Positions 8,149-15,134 of a stretch of DNA of 19,359 bases are shown piece by piece. Origin of the DNA: Spirochaetia bacterium (GTDB lineage Bacteria; Spirochaetota; Spirochaetia; Treponematales; Breznakiellaceae); NCBI GenBank assembly GCA_025997595.1, contig BNUU01000033.1:1-19359 (forward strand). Direction: 5' to 3'. The position numbers and the translations under genes are program-made. The notes below the pieces were generated by a model. It saw only the letters and a program-made list of their open reading frames with translations, was not told the origin of the DNA and did not search any database. Within the stretch, counting starts at the first letter, position 1; each line of letters begins with the position of its first letter.

Positions 8149-8164
8149 TGGGTGGGTGTAGTAT
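8136..8164 (+). promoter_or_regulatory. Candidate promoter of tetR-FAD oxidoreductase unit
   Basis: A perfect -35 TTGACA (8136-8141) is followed after 17 bp by TAGTAT (8159-8164), a 4 of 6 match to the -10 consensus. TATTAT at 8162-8167 is a better hexamer but its spacing is 20 bp. The predicted start lies in or next to the palindrome at 8172-8187. Confidence 0.5.
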
Positions 8165-8171
8165 TATTCAG

Positions 8172-8187
8172 TCGGTCGTCCGGCCGA
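8172..8187. promoter_or_regulatory. Putative TetR operator
   Basis: TCGGTCGTCCGGCCGA is an imperfect palindrome (12 of 16 positions symmetric) just downstream of the tetR -10 and directly before the AAAGGTG ribosome site. Position and size suit an autoregulatory TetR-family operator. It could also reach the divergent transketolase promoter about 25-50 bp away. Function is inferred. Confidence 0.45.
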
Positions 8188-8197
8188 AAGGTGTATT

Positions 8198-8758
8198 ATG
8201 CAGGATAATCGGGAAGTCATTATTTTAGCCGCCATTGAACAATTCAATATGCATGGTATTCAGGGGGCTTCCATCTCCATGATTGCACAGGCCGCCCGTA
8301 TCGCCAAGGGGACCCTGTATTACTATTTCAAGGCCAAGGAAGACCTGATTGAAGGGGCCTTTGAGTATGTTCAGAGGAACGCGAAAGAAATGGCCCTGGG
8401 CAAAATAGATTTTAACCATGACCCGGAGCAGATCGTCAAACAGCTGGTCCGGGATTCCCTGATATGGCCATTACGGTATCCCGAACAGCTGCGTTTTATG
8501 GACAGTTATCTCCATTTGTATTTCTATGAAAAGCAGGTTTATCAGTTATTCCCCCTGGGTATTTTTGATGAGGAACATCTGAGCGCCCGGATGCGCAGAG
8601 CCCTTAAGCCGGACCTGCCCCTGGATCTGCTTAATACGATAGTGGGTTCCATGCTTACCAACTTTTGTAAATACGTCATCATTAATCCGGAATTCGGAGA
8701 GGAGCAAAATTTTATCAATACCATGGCCCAGGTGATATGGGATATGGTTTCACGGTAG
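8198..8758 (+). CDS. TetR/AcrR-family transcriptional regulator
   Basis: 186 aa. The N-terminal DNA-binding domain covers about 5-52: helices around EVIILAAIEQFNMHG, then the helix-turn-helix ISMIAQAARIAKGTLYYYFK (26-45), which carries the family's conserved GTLYYYFKxKEDL end. The rest is an all-helical ligand-binding and dimerisation domain (about 55-186) whose sequence gives no clue to the ligand. Such proteins are usually repressors released by a small molecule. The ATG at 8198 follows AAAGGTG. The 3' end overlaps the start region of the FAD oxidoreductase by 22 nt, so the oxidoreductase is its most likely target; the divergent transketolase operon is a second candidate. A palindrome just upstream may be its operator. 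Confidence 0.93.
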   Translation: MQDNREVIILAAIEQFNMHGIQGASISMIAQAARIAKGTLYYYFKAKEDLIEGAFEYVQRNAKEMALGKIDFNHDPEQIVKQLVRDSLIWPLRYPEQLRFMDSYLHLYFYEKQVYQLFPLGIFDEEHLSARMRRALKPDLPLDLLNTIVGSMLTNFCKYVIINPEFGEEQNFINTMAQVIWDMVSR

Positions 8759-10350
8759 CATGCCCCCGGGCTGCGTCGGCTCTGATGGTATGCATCATAG
8801 TGGCCTGTACAACAGCGGGATCCGCTTCCGGAAAGGCCGGGGCGGGGGAGAATTACACGGCGGACATCGTCATTGTGGGCGCCGGGTCCAGCGGACTTTC
8901 TGCGGGTGTTGAAGCGGCGCGGAAGGGCGCCAGGGTTATCCTGCTGGAAAAGGGCGGCTTCGCCGGGGGGATTGGGGCCTTTGGCGCGGGTATCGGCGCG
9001 GTAGAAAGTTCCTTTCAGAAATCCGCAGGAATCAAATTCAATAAAGATGAAATTTACCGGCACATGCTGGGCTATACGAACGCGGTCGTATATGCGCCCC
9101 TGCTCCGGCGTATTGTTAATTTTTCCGGTGAAACCGTCGATTGGCTAAAAAGTCAATTCGGCTGGGATATTCAATTGGTAAGCCCGAATATTTGGGGTGA
9201 AGAAGTCTATGACACCTACCACCTCATTTATCCTTATGGTCCGGAACGTTTTGGTCCGGTGGTTGCGGATATCGAGAAGAACGGCGGGAAGCTGTTCCTC
9301 GAAACCGAAGGCAAGCGGCTCATCATGGAAAACGGTAAGCCCGTGGGGGTGATTGCCGAAAAAAAGGATGGCACACAGGTAACCGTTCGGGCCGGCGCGG
9401 TGATTCTGGCAACCGGCGGCGCCATCTCAAACAAGGATATGTTGATCCAGGGTACCGGTCACGCTGATTATATTCAGATGATACCCTCCCTTTCAGATGG
9501 CGCGGGGATTCGCATGGCCATTGAGGCGGGAGCGGCTATCACCAATGAGCTGTTTGTCGAAATTTCCGAAATCGGCATGACCCCCGGCGCGGCGCCGGAA
9601 CCCAAGTTTCATATAAACCTTTTGTCCGTAGCGGCGCTGCTGCATGTCAATTCCAACGGGGTTCGCTATTTTAACGAAGGCTTGTATAGGGAACAGCCCC
9701 TTAATCAGGGTGGAGCGGCGGTTGCCTCCAACGGGATCTATTATGTAATCTTCGATCAAAAAACCGTGGATACCCTCGCAGCCGGAGGGCTTAAGGAGCT
9801 GTTACCCCCGGGGGAACGGGAAAAGCAGTCAAAGCAGCTGGAACGCTTAAGTTTCTATGGTTCCACTTCCGGGGTTCCGCCCATGTTCGCCGGCGCGGCG
9901 TATCCCCTGGATGCCCTGGTACGGGAAATGGAATTCGGCAGGGAGCACGGGTATGTGTGGAAGGCCGACAGTATTGAGAAATTGATTCAGGTGACCGGAT
10001 TATCCGGCCTTACCGCAACAGTAGAACGGTACCGCCAATTGACAGCAGCCAAGAACGACATTGATCTGCTTAAGCGGGATATCTACCTGACCGACATTGC
10101 CACCGGTCCCTTTTATGCGGTCAAGTTTATGCCCGCCGGGTTTAATACCCTGGGGGGCGTCAAGGTCAATGAAAATCTCCAGGCCCTTAGCGCCGAAAAC
10201 CAGCCCATCCCCGGACTGTATGTGGTTGGCGTGGACGGGGGCTCCATGTTCCACAAACCCTACTATGATATCTGCGGCACCACAATGATGTACGCCTTTA
10301 ACAGCGGACGGATTGCCGGTGTGGAAGCGTCAAAATACCTGGGCCTTTAG
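8737..10350 (+). CDS. FAD-dependent oxidoreductase of the fumarate reductase/flavocytochrome c flavoprotein family, possibly a lipoprotein
   Basis: 537 aa from ATG 8737. A dinucleotide-binding fold DIVIVGAGSSGLSAGVEAA (Gly48, Gly50, Gly53) leads into ARVILLEKGGFAGG; a second FAD segment AGAVILATGGAISN and the C-terminal GLYVVGVDGG...AFNSGRIAG complete the FAD_binding_2 pattern. Canonical fumarate reductases have HTMGG and a catalytic Arg near the C-terminus. Here the equivalents read FNTLGG (Asn470) and HKPYYDICG (506-514), so the substrate is probably not fumarate. The N-terminus carries a hydrophobic stretch ending IIVAC (Cys24), which fits a relaxed spirochaetal lipobox, but it lacks the usual Lys/Arg start. 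AGGTGA lies only 1 nt before ATG 8737, and the alternative ATG 8785 has no ribosome site, so the start is uncertain and may depend on coupling to tetR, which it overlaps by 22 nt. No FMN-binding or haem domain is attached. Confidence 0.87.
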   Translation: MGYGFTVACPRAASALMVCIIVACTTAGSASGKAGAGENYTADIVIVGAGSSGLSAGVEAARKGARVILLEKGGFAGGIGAFGAGIGAVESSFQKSAGIKFNKDEIYRHMLGYTNAVVYAPLLRRIVNFSGETVDWLKSQFGWDIQLVSPNIWGEEVYDTYHLIYPYGPERFGPVVADIEKNGGKLFLETEGKRLIMENGKPVGVIAEKKDGTQVTVRAGAVILATGGAISNKDMLIQGTGHADYIQMIPSLSDGAGIRMAIEAGAAITNELFVEISEIGMTPGAAPEPKFHINLLSVAALLHVNSNGVRYFNEGLYREQPLNQGGAAVASNGIYYVIFDQKTVDTLAAGGLKELLPPGEREKQSKQLERLSFYGSTSGVPPMFAGAAYPLDALVREMEFGREHGYVWKADSIEKLIQVTGLSGLTATVERYRQLTAAKNDIDLLKRDIYLTDIATGPFYAVKFMPAGFNTLGGVKVNENLQALSAENQPIPGLYVVGVDGGSMFHKPYYDICGTTMMYAFNSGRIAGVEASKYLGL

Positions 10351-10378
10351 GCCGCCAATACCGTGCTTCCCCATTGAA

Positions 10379-10485
10379 GCGGAGGCCCCTTAGTCCAGGT
10401 GAAAAAATCCGGGGTCACTTGACCGAAGCTGCGGAGCAGCAAGCGTGACTGAACGGGATTTTCCCTTGGATTATGGGGCCTCTGC
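10379..10485. repeat. Long imperfect hairpin, possible structured RNA or palindromic element (copy B)
   Basis: The 204-bp gap between the FAD oxidoreductase and yajC is half filled by one 107-nt foldback. The closing arms are GCGGAGGCCCC (10379-10389) and GGGGCCTCTGC (10475-10485), fully paired as RNA with one G-U. The pairing continues inward: TAGTCCA with TGGATTA, GAAAAAATCC with GGATTTTC, and GTCAC (10414-10418) with GTGAC (10445-10449). At the centre is a hairpin GCTGC-GGA-GCAGC (10428-10440). There is no T-tract. Its length resembles a bacterial SRP RNA, but the conserved GGAA-loop motif is absent. It may be an ncRNA, a leader structure or a repeat. A faint promoter TGGACA-15-GATACT (10490-10516) lies downstream, before yajC. 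Confidence 0.55.
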
Positions 10486-10554
10486 CGTATGGACAAAGCC
10501 CCGTCTCCATGATACTCTATACCACACATTATTTACTCTTAAGGAAGTTAACGT

Positions 10555-10992
10555 ATGAATTCATTTGTATTCTCCCTGTTGATGGCCGCCCCCCAGGGCG
10601 CCGGCGGAGAAGCGCCGGGAGCCGGCTCTTTTGTAACCAGCCTTCTCCCCTTTGTTGCGATAATCGCCATTTTCTATTTTCTGATCATCCGTCCCCAGAA
10701 CAAAAAGCAAAAAGAGACCCAAAGAATGCTTTCCGCCGTCAAGAAGGGGGACAGGATCGTCACTATCGGCGGGATCCATGGGACAATCCAGAGCGTCAAG
10801 GACCAGTCGGTTATTGTCAGGGTTGATGATAATGTAAAGCTTGAATTCAACCGCAGCGCCATTTCTTCGGTAGAAAGCGTGGCGAAGGAAGAAAAGACCG
10901 AAAAAATCGAAGAAAAGAAGGAAAACAAGAAAGCCGACGCCGCAGAAGCTGCGGAAGAAGGCGGTGAGACTGCGGAGGACGCCAAAAATTAA
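10555..10992 (+). CDS. yajC: YajC, preprotein translocase accessory subunit
   Basis: 145 aa. A single membrane helix at about 26-45 (FVTSLLPFVAIIAIFYFLII) is followed by the family signature RPQNKKQK (46-53) and a small cytoplasmic domain with KKGDRIVTIGGIHGTI (63-78). The last 38 residues are a Lys/Glu/Ala-rich tail, making the protein longer than the ~110 aa of E. coli YajC. It joins SecD and SecF in the holotranslocon at the inner membrane. The ATG follows AAGGAAG (10541-10547). It is first in the operon, 27 nt before secD, which supports the call. Confidence 0.95.
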   Translation: MNSFVFSLLMAAPQGAGGEAPGAGSFVTSLLPFVAIIAIFYFLIIRPQNKKQKETQRMLSAVKKGDRIVTIGGIHGTIQSVKDQSVIVRVDDNVKLEFNRSAISSVESVAKEEKTEKIEEKKENKKADAAEAAEEGGETAEDAKN

Positions 10993-11019
10993 GGCGTCTA
11001 TCCAATTTGGAGTAAAGTC

Positions 11020-12804
11020 ATGAGTAAACGGTACCGCTTCTTCATCATCCTTGTGACGGTGGTGATATGTTTTATTTTCCTGTATCCCAGCATCCGCTGG
11101 TATTTTCTGGTGCCCAAGGAGCAGCAGGCCCTGGCTCTGGAATCACGGGAACAGATTAAGAACTATGCCTCCCAAACTGCCCGGGCGGATTTGCAGGAGC
11201 TGCTGGATCTGTACCCCTCGGAAGGGGCGGTACCGGAGCGGCTGTCCTTTTTGACCGCCTCGGCAAAGAAGATCTATAAGGACGCAAAACAGAAGGCCCC
11301 CGATGCCTGGAATGCCAAAACGGTGCTGAATTCCTTTGCCTCCAGACGGGAAGCCCTGGAAGCGATTGAAACCAGGTACCGGGAAGAGATTTTTACCCTT
11401 AAGGACCTCCAGAAAAACGCGATCCAGCTTGGTTTGGACCTTTCCGGGGGCCTCAGTATCGTGCTGCAGGCCGATATGAACGCCCTCCAGGAGCGGACCC
11501 GGCAGCTTTATAACCGGGACCTCAACGATGCCGACCGGGAAGACGCGGTAACCCGCGCCCTTGAGGTCCTCAACAGCCGTATCGACCGCTTCGGCCTGAC
11601 CGAGCCGGTGATCCGGCGGCAGGGCGCCGACCAGATCTACGTTGAAATTCCCGGTACCGCCGACCCTGAACGGATCAATTCGATTATCATGGGTAAGGGG
11701 GGCCTGGCCTTCCACATTGTGGATCAGGAAGCGGCCGCTGCCTTTAACAGTTATTACGATTCCCATCCCACCACCACCTTTGACGCCCGGGGGAACCTCC
11801 TCGATCCTACCATTGTACCGTCGGATGTAATGGTCCTGGGGGTCTATACCAAGGACCGTTACGGCCTGGATGAATTTACCGGCTATACGACAGTAAAAAA
11901 AGAAATCGGCCTTGACGGTAACCATATCCGGAGCGCCGTGGTGGAACGGAACAACCTGGACGGCAAGCCCGAAGTTACCTTTATGCTGGATTCCGAAGGG
12001 GGGGATATCTTCTATAAATTGACCTCCGCCAATGTGCAGAAGCCTATGGCCATCGTGCTGGACGACCGGGTTAAATCCCAGGCCACCATCCAGACCGCCA
12101 TTCGGGACGCGGTGCGGCTTACCGGCTTCGGCGCGGACGAGGCGAACAACATCGCCCTTACCCTGCGGACCGCGGCCCTGCCGGTTGAGCTTGAAGTTGC
12201 CAACCAGCAGACCATCGGCGCAAGCCTTGGGGAGGACACGATCCGGCAGGGGCTGTATGCCCTTATCGGCGGCCTTGCGGCGGTTATGGTGTTCATGCTG
12301 GTGTTTTACAAAATTTCCGGTATCAACGCGGTGGTCGCCCAGGTGCTCAACTTCTACCTGATGTTCAGCGTGCTTTCCGCCTTCAATTTTACCCTGACCC
12401 TGCCCAGTATTGCCGGGTTCATCCTGACCATCGGTATGGCGGTTGACGCCAACGTGATCATCTTTGAGCGTATGAAAGAAGAAATGCGCCTGGGCAAGGG
12501 GCGCAAGGCGGTGGTTGACGCCGGGTTCGACAAGGCCTTCTGGGCCATCATGGACTCCAACATCACCACCTTTATTGCGGCCCTGTTTCTCTCCCAGCTG
12601 GGGTCCGGTCCCATCCAGGGCTTCGCGGTGAGCTTGGCCATCGGGGTATTCTCCTCGGTGTTTACCGCCCTCTTCGTGTCCCGGCTCATATTCGACTTCG
12701 GCACCGATGTGCTGCAGAGCAAGAAGGTTTCCATCAGCTGGCGGAAACAGCAAGCCATCGCCGCGCCTGTCCTTGCGGGCGAAGCCGCCAGGGGGGCTAA
12801 GTAA
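11020..12804 (+). CDS. secD: Protein translocase subunit SecD
   Basis: 594 aa, close to the E. coli length. TM1 spans about 7-29, the large periplasmic P1 domain about 30-410, then five helices at roughly 411-430, 437-455, 464-482, 509-528 and 534-557. Conserved SecD motifs are present: LGLDLSGGLSIVLQADM (137-153), the second P1 block KPMAIVLDDRVKSQATIQ (341-358), LRTAALPVELEV, and IGMAVDANVIIFERMKEE, whose Asp476 matches the proton-relay aspartate of E. coli SecD. SecDF is an RND-type motor that uses the proton (or sodium) gradient to pull proteins across after SecA. Start ATG 11020 follows TTGGAGT. The stop overlaps the secF start as TAATG. Confidence 0.97.
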   Translation: MSKRYRFFIILVTVVICFIFLYPSIRWYFLVPKEQQALALESREQIKNYASQTARADLQELLDLYPSEGAVPERLSFLTASAKKIYKDAKQKAPDAWNAKTVLNSFASRREALEAIETRYREEIFTLKDLQKNAIQLGLDLSGGLSIVLQADMNALQERTRQLYNRDLNDADREDAVTRALEVLNSRIDRFGLTEPVIRRQGADQIYVEIPGTADPERINSIIMGKGGLAFHIVDQEAAAAFNSYYDSHPTTTFDARGNLLDPTIVPSDVMVLGVYTKDRYGLDEFTGYTTVKKEIGLDGNHIRSAVVERNNLDGKPEVTFMLDSEGGDIFYKLTSANVQKPMAIVLDDRVKSQATIQTAIRDAVRLTGFGADEANNIALTLRTAALPVELEVANQQTIGASLGEDTIRQGLYALIGGLAAVMVFMLVFYKISGINAVVAQVLNFYLMFSVLSAFNFTLTLPSIAGFILTIGMAVDANVIIFERMKEEMRLGKGRKAVVDAGFDKAFWAIMDSNITTFIAALFLSQLGSGPIQGFAVSLAIGVFSSVFTALFVSRLIFDFGTDVLQSKKVSISWRKQQAIAAPVLAGEAARGAK

Positions 12805-14045
12805 TGAAACGCATCATACCTTTTTCACGGTATTTTCTGCCCGCCGCAATTCTTTCTACTGTTCTTGCGGTTACGGGGATTGTCGGCTATGTGGTCAAGG
12901 GCGGTTTTAACCTGGGGGTCGACTTTCAGGCCGGCCTTATCCAGGAAGTGCAGTTCGCCCCCACCGCCTTCAGCCTTACCTGGACGGGCCGGGGGAACGC
13001 CACGGTCTCCTTTGACCGGACCAGCCTCTACATCGTTATCTCCGGGGCGGGGGTCGAAGGCATAACCCATCAGTTTTCCTTTGCCGAATACGAGACCGTG
13101 GGGGCCCTTACCGGAGCCCTTTCGTCCCGCGTGGAGGGCATTGCCGTTAAAACCCAGGCTCCCGGAAATTCCCTTTCCCAATGGCTGATCCACAGCGCCC
13201 AGGGGAATCCCCAGCTGGGGAATGTGCCCTATGTGGTGCATTACCTTGCGTCGGGGAGCGCGCCTATTCCCATCGGGGATGTCCGGGATTCCCTCATCAG
13301 CCTTGGCCGGACCGTTTCGGTTCAGCAGCTGGGGGCGGATGCGGACCGGCACTTCATGATCCGCCTTGAGGACAGTGAACTGGAAAATGCAGGAGGCGGC
13401 GTACCCGCCGAAAAGATCATCAGCACCCTGGAGTCCTCCTTTGGCGCCGGGGGAGTCGCAGTGATCCGCTCCGACTATGTGGGTTCCCGTTTTTCAAAGA
13501 ATTTGACGGAACAGGCCGGTATCCTTTTGGGCCTTACCCTGCTCCTCATCCTGGCCTATTCCGCCATACGGTTTAAGCCCCAGTTCGCCTTTGGCGCGGT
13601 CCTGGCCATCCTCCACGACGCCCTTATCATCGTGGCCTTTGTGGTCTGGTCCCGGATGGAGTTCAACACCACCACCATTGCGGCTATCCTGACGATCCTG
13701 GGTTATTCGATAAATGACACCATCGTTATCTTTGACCGTATCCGGGAAACCCGCCGTATCTACCCCGACGACACCTTTGTGAACATCCTTAACCGGGCCC
13801 TGACGGAAACCCTGAGCCGGACCATCATCACCACGGTCACAACCATGCTGGCGGTGCTGTCATTGTTCATCTTTACCACGGGCTCCATGAAGGACTTCGC
13901 CCTGGCCCTCCTCGTTGGTATGACCTCCGGCGTGTACTCCACCATATTCATCGCCTCCGGCTTCGTGAACCTCTGGGACATCCAGGCCAGGAAGAACGCG
14001 AAGAAAAAGCTCGCCGGCGGCGCAACGGTCCCGGTCAAGGCGTAA
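12804..14045 (+). CDS. secF: Protein translocase subunit SecF
   Basis: 413 aa, about 90 longer than E. coli SecF. TM1 covers about 10-31. The signature FNLGVDFQAGLIQEVQF (35-51) is followed by a periplasmic region running to about 235, roughly twice the usual size, with extra sequence around 55-175. The five remaining helices follow: 238-255, 260-282, 288-311, 340-358 and 365-388. The channel motif GYSINDTIVIFDRIRETRR (300-318) holds Asp305 and Arg312, matching the conserved charged pair. SecF pairs with SecD in one RND-like unit. The ATG is reached from the secD stop by a 1-nt overlap, with AGGGGGG just upstream, indicating coupled translation. The gene is followed at once by a palindromic element. 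Confidence 0.97.
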   Translation: MKRIIPFSRYFLPAAILSTVLAVTGIVGYVVKGGFNLGVDFQAGLIQEVQFAPTAFSLTWTGRGNATVSFDRTSLYIVISGAGVEGITHQFSFAEYETVGALTGALSSRVEGIAVKTQAPGNSLSQWLIHSAQGNPQLGNVPYVVHYLASGSAPIPIGDVRDSLISLGRTVSVQQLGADADRHFMIRLEDSELENAGGGVPAEKIISTLESSFGAGGVAVIRSDYVGSRFSKNLTEQAGILLGLTLLLILAYSAIRFKPQFAFGAVLAILHDALIIVAFVVWSRMEFNTTTIAAILTILGYSINDTIVIFDRIRETRRIYPDDTFVNILNRALTETLSRTIITTVTTMLAVLSLFIFTTGSMKDFALALLVGMTSGVYSTIFIASGFVNLWDIQARKNAKKKLAGGATVPVKA

Positions 14046-14052
14046 TTAGGAG

Positions 14053-14163
14053 AAGATTAAACGCAAAGCTCGCAAAGGAAGAAGAATTTAATATTCCCTT
14101 TGCGTACTTTGCCCTATACGCCGCGAAAGCGGCTTCGACTCTGTGTTCTTTGCGTTTATTCTT
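14053..14163. repeat. Nested palindromic intergenic element (copy C)
   Basis: This fills the gap between secF and ispH. The outer arms 14053-14068 and 14148-14163 match at 15 of 16 bases (core TAAACGCAAAG / CTTTGCGTTTA). Inner arms are CGCAAAGG (14071-14078) and CCTTTGCG (14097-14104). A GNRA-type hairpin GCCGC-GAAA-GCGGC sits at 14120-14133. The 14-mer GGAAGAAGAATTTA (14077-14090) is identical to one in the element at 6105. The right arm stops 12 nt before the ispH ATG, where a ribosome site would normally sit. Confidence 0.75.
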
Positions 14164-14175
14164 AAATTAATTCCA

Positions 14176-15081
14176 ATGAAAGTAATCCGCGCCAAGGTGC
14201 TTGGTTTTTGTATGGGTGTCCGCCGGGCGGTGGATATGGCCGAAGGGGAGCTCCGGGCGGCTGTCGGCTCCGGGGCCGGCGGCCGGGTCTGCACCATGGG
14301 GCCCCTGATCCACAACCCACAGGTACTGGAATCCCTGCAAAGGCAGGGCGCGGAGATCCTTAATGAGGATAAGCTGCCCGAAAATCTTACCGGCGCCACG
14401 GTGATTATCCGGGCCCACGGAATCAGCCCCGCACTGGAAGATGAATTGAAAAAGCGGGGCGCACGGGTCGCGGACGCCACCTGCCCCCGGGTCAAGGCAA
14501 GCCAGCTGAAGGCCCGCTCCCTAACCAAAGAGGGGTATACCCTCTTCCTGGCAGGTGAAAAAAAGCATGGTGAAGTGATCGGCATACAGGGTTATGCTAC
14601 AGGTACACCCCGGCATACCCCGAATTGTATCGTGGTTGCCGATCCCGATGAGGCGGAAAAGGCGGCGGAGACATTGTTTCACTCAAATCCTGGTGTAAAA
14701 ACCGCTTTAATCGGGCAGACCACTATCTCTGCCGAAGAATATTGCACCATAGGGGAGGGGATAAAAAAGTTTTTTCCTGCCCTGGAAATTATCGATACCA
14801 TCTGCGGGGCCACCCGTGACCGGCAGGAAGCTTTAAGGGAACTATGCGGCGCTGTGGATGCGGTTATTGTCGCCGGGGGCCGGTCATCGGCCAATACCCG
14901 CCGTCTTCTGTTTATTGCCTGCGAACAGGGCAAGCCCGCATGGCTCGTGGAAAGCCCGGAGGAAATTCCCCCCGAAATTGCCCTCTTTGAAACCGTCGGG
15001 CTCTGCGCCGGGGCATCCACCCCGGATGAAACCATCGGGATAATAGAAAAGGCCCTGCTTGCGCTGCGCCCCGGCGAATAA
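14176..15081 (+). CDS. ispH: 4-hydroxy-3-methylbut-2-enyl diphosphate reductase (IspH/LytB)
   Basis: 301 aa from ATG 14176. IspH is the last enzyme of the MEP isoprenoid pathway, an oxygen-sensitive [4Fe-4S] protein that turns HMBPP into IPP and DMAPP. The three cluster cysteines are Cys12 (LGFCMGVRRAV), Cys103 (DATCPRV) and Cys210 (TICGATRDRQEA). The diphosphate and substrate residues are also present: His46 (GPLIHNPQV), His81 (IRAHGIS), His131 and Glu133 (KKHGEVIG), GQTTIS, SSANTRRL (Ser238, Asn240) and GASTPDE (Ser281). Length and motifs are complete. A longer reading from GTG 14143 would start inside the palindromic element and is unlikely. There is no Shine-Dalgarno before ATG 14176; the AT-rich TTAAATTAATTCCA precedes it instead. 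Confidence 0.96.
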   Translation: MKVIRAKVLGFCMGVRRAVDMAEGELRAAVGSGAGGRVCTMGPLIHNPQVLESLQRQGAEILNEDKLPENLTGATVIIRAHGISPALEDELKKRGARVADATCPRVKASQLKARSLTKEGYTLFLAGEKKHGEVIGIQGYATGTPRHTPNCIVVADPDEAEKAAETLFHSNPGVKTALIGQTTISAEEYCTIGEGIKKFFPALEIIDTICGATRDRQEALRELCGAVDAVIVAGGRSSANTRRLLFIACEQGKPAWLVESPEEIPPEIALFETVGLCAGASTPDETIGIIEKALLALRPGE

Positions 15082-15110
15082 TTGCACAGTTTCCGCTAAT
15101 AAGTTATGCT
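15082..15110 (+). promoter_or_regulatory. Candidate promoter of valS
   Basis: TTGCAC (15082-15087), 17 bp, then TATGCT (15105-15110). Both hexamers are weak matches but spacing is ideal. It lies directly after the ispH stop and 25 nt before the valS ATG, so valS could be transcribed separately or by read-through. Confidence 0.35.
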
Positions 15111-15134
15111 TAGTCCATACTTCAAGGAGATCTC

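Noticed and set aside
10379..10485. SRP (4.5S) RNA or 6S RNA
   Set aside because: Length and hairpin shape resemble SRP RNA, but the conserved GGAA-capped loop with AGCAGCC is missing on both strands; 6S RNA is longer and has a single large bubble.
11143..12753. A 536-codon open frame antisense to secD
   Set aside because: It is low in typical domain signal, rich in Gly/His/Pro from reverse-complement codon bias, and lies fully opposite a certain secD gene. It is a shadow of high-GC codon usage.
14143..14175. GTG start for ispH inside the palindromic element
   Set aside because: IspH proteins begin just before the KVLGFCMGV segment, and ATG 14176 fits that exactly; the extra 11 residues are encoded by repeat sequence.
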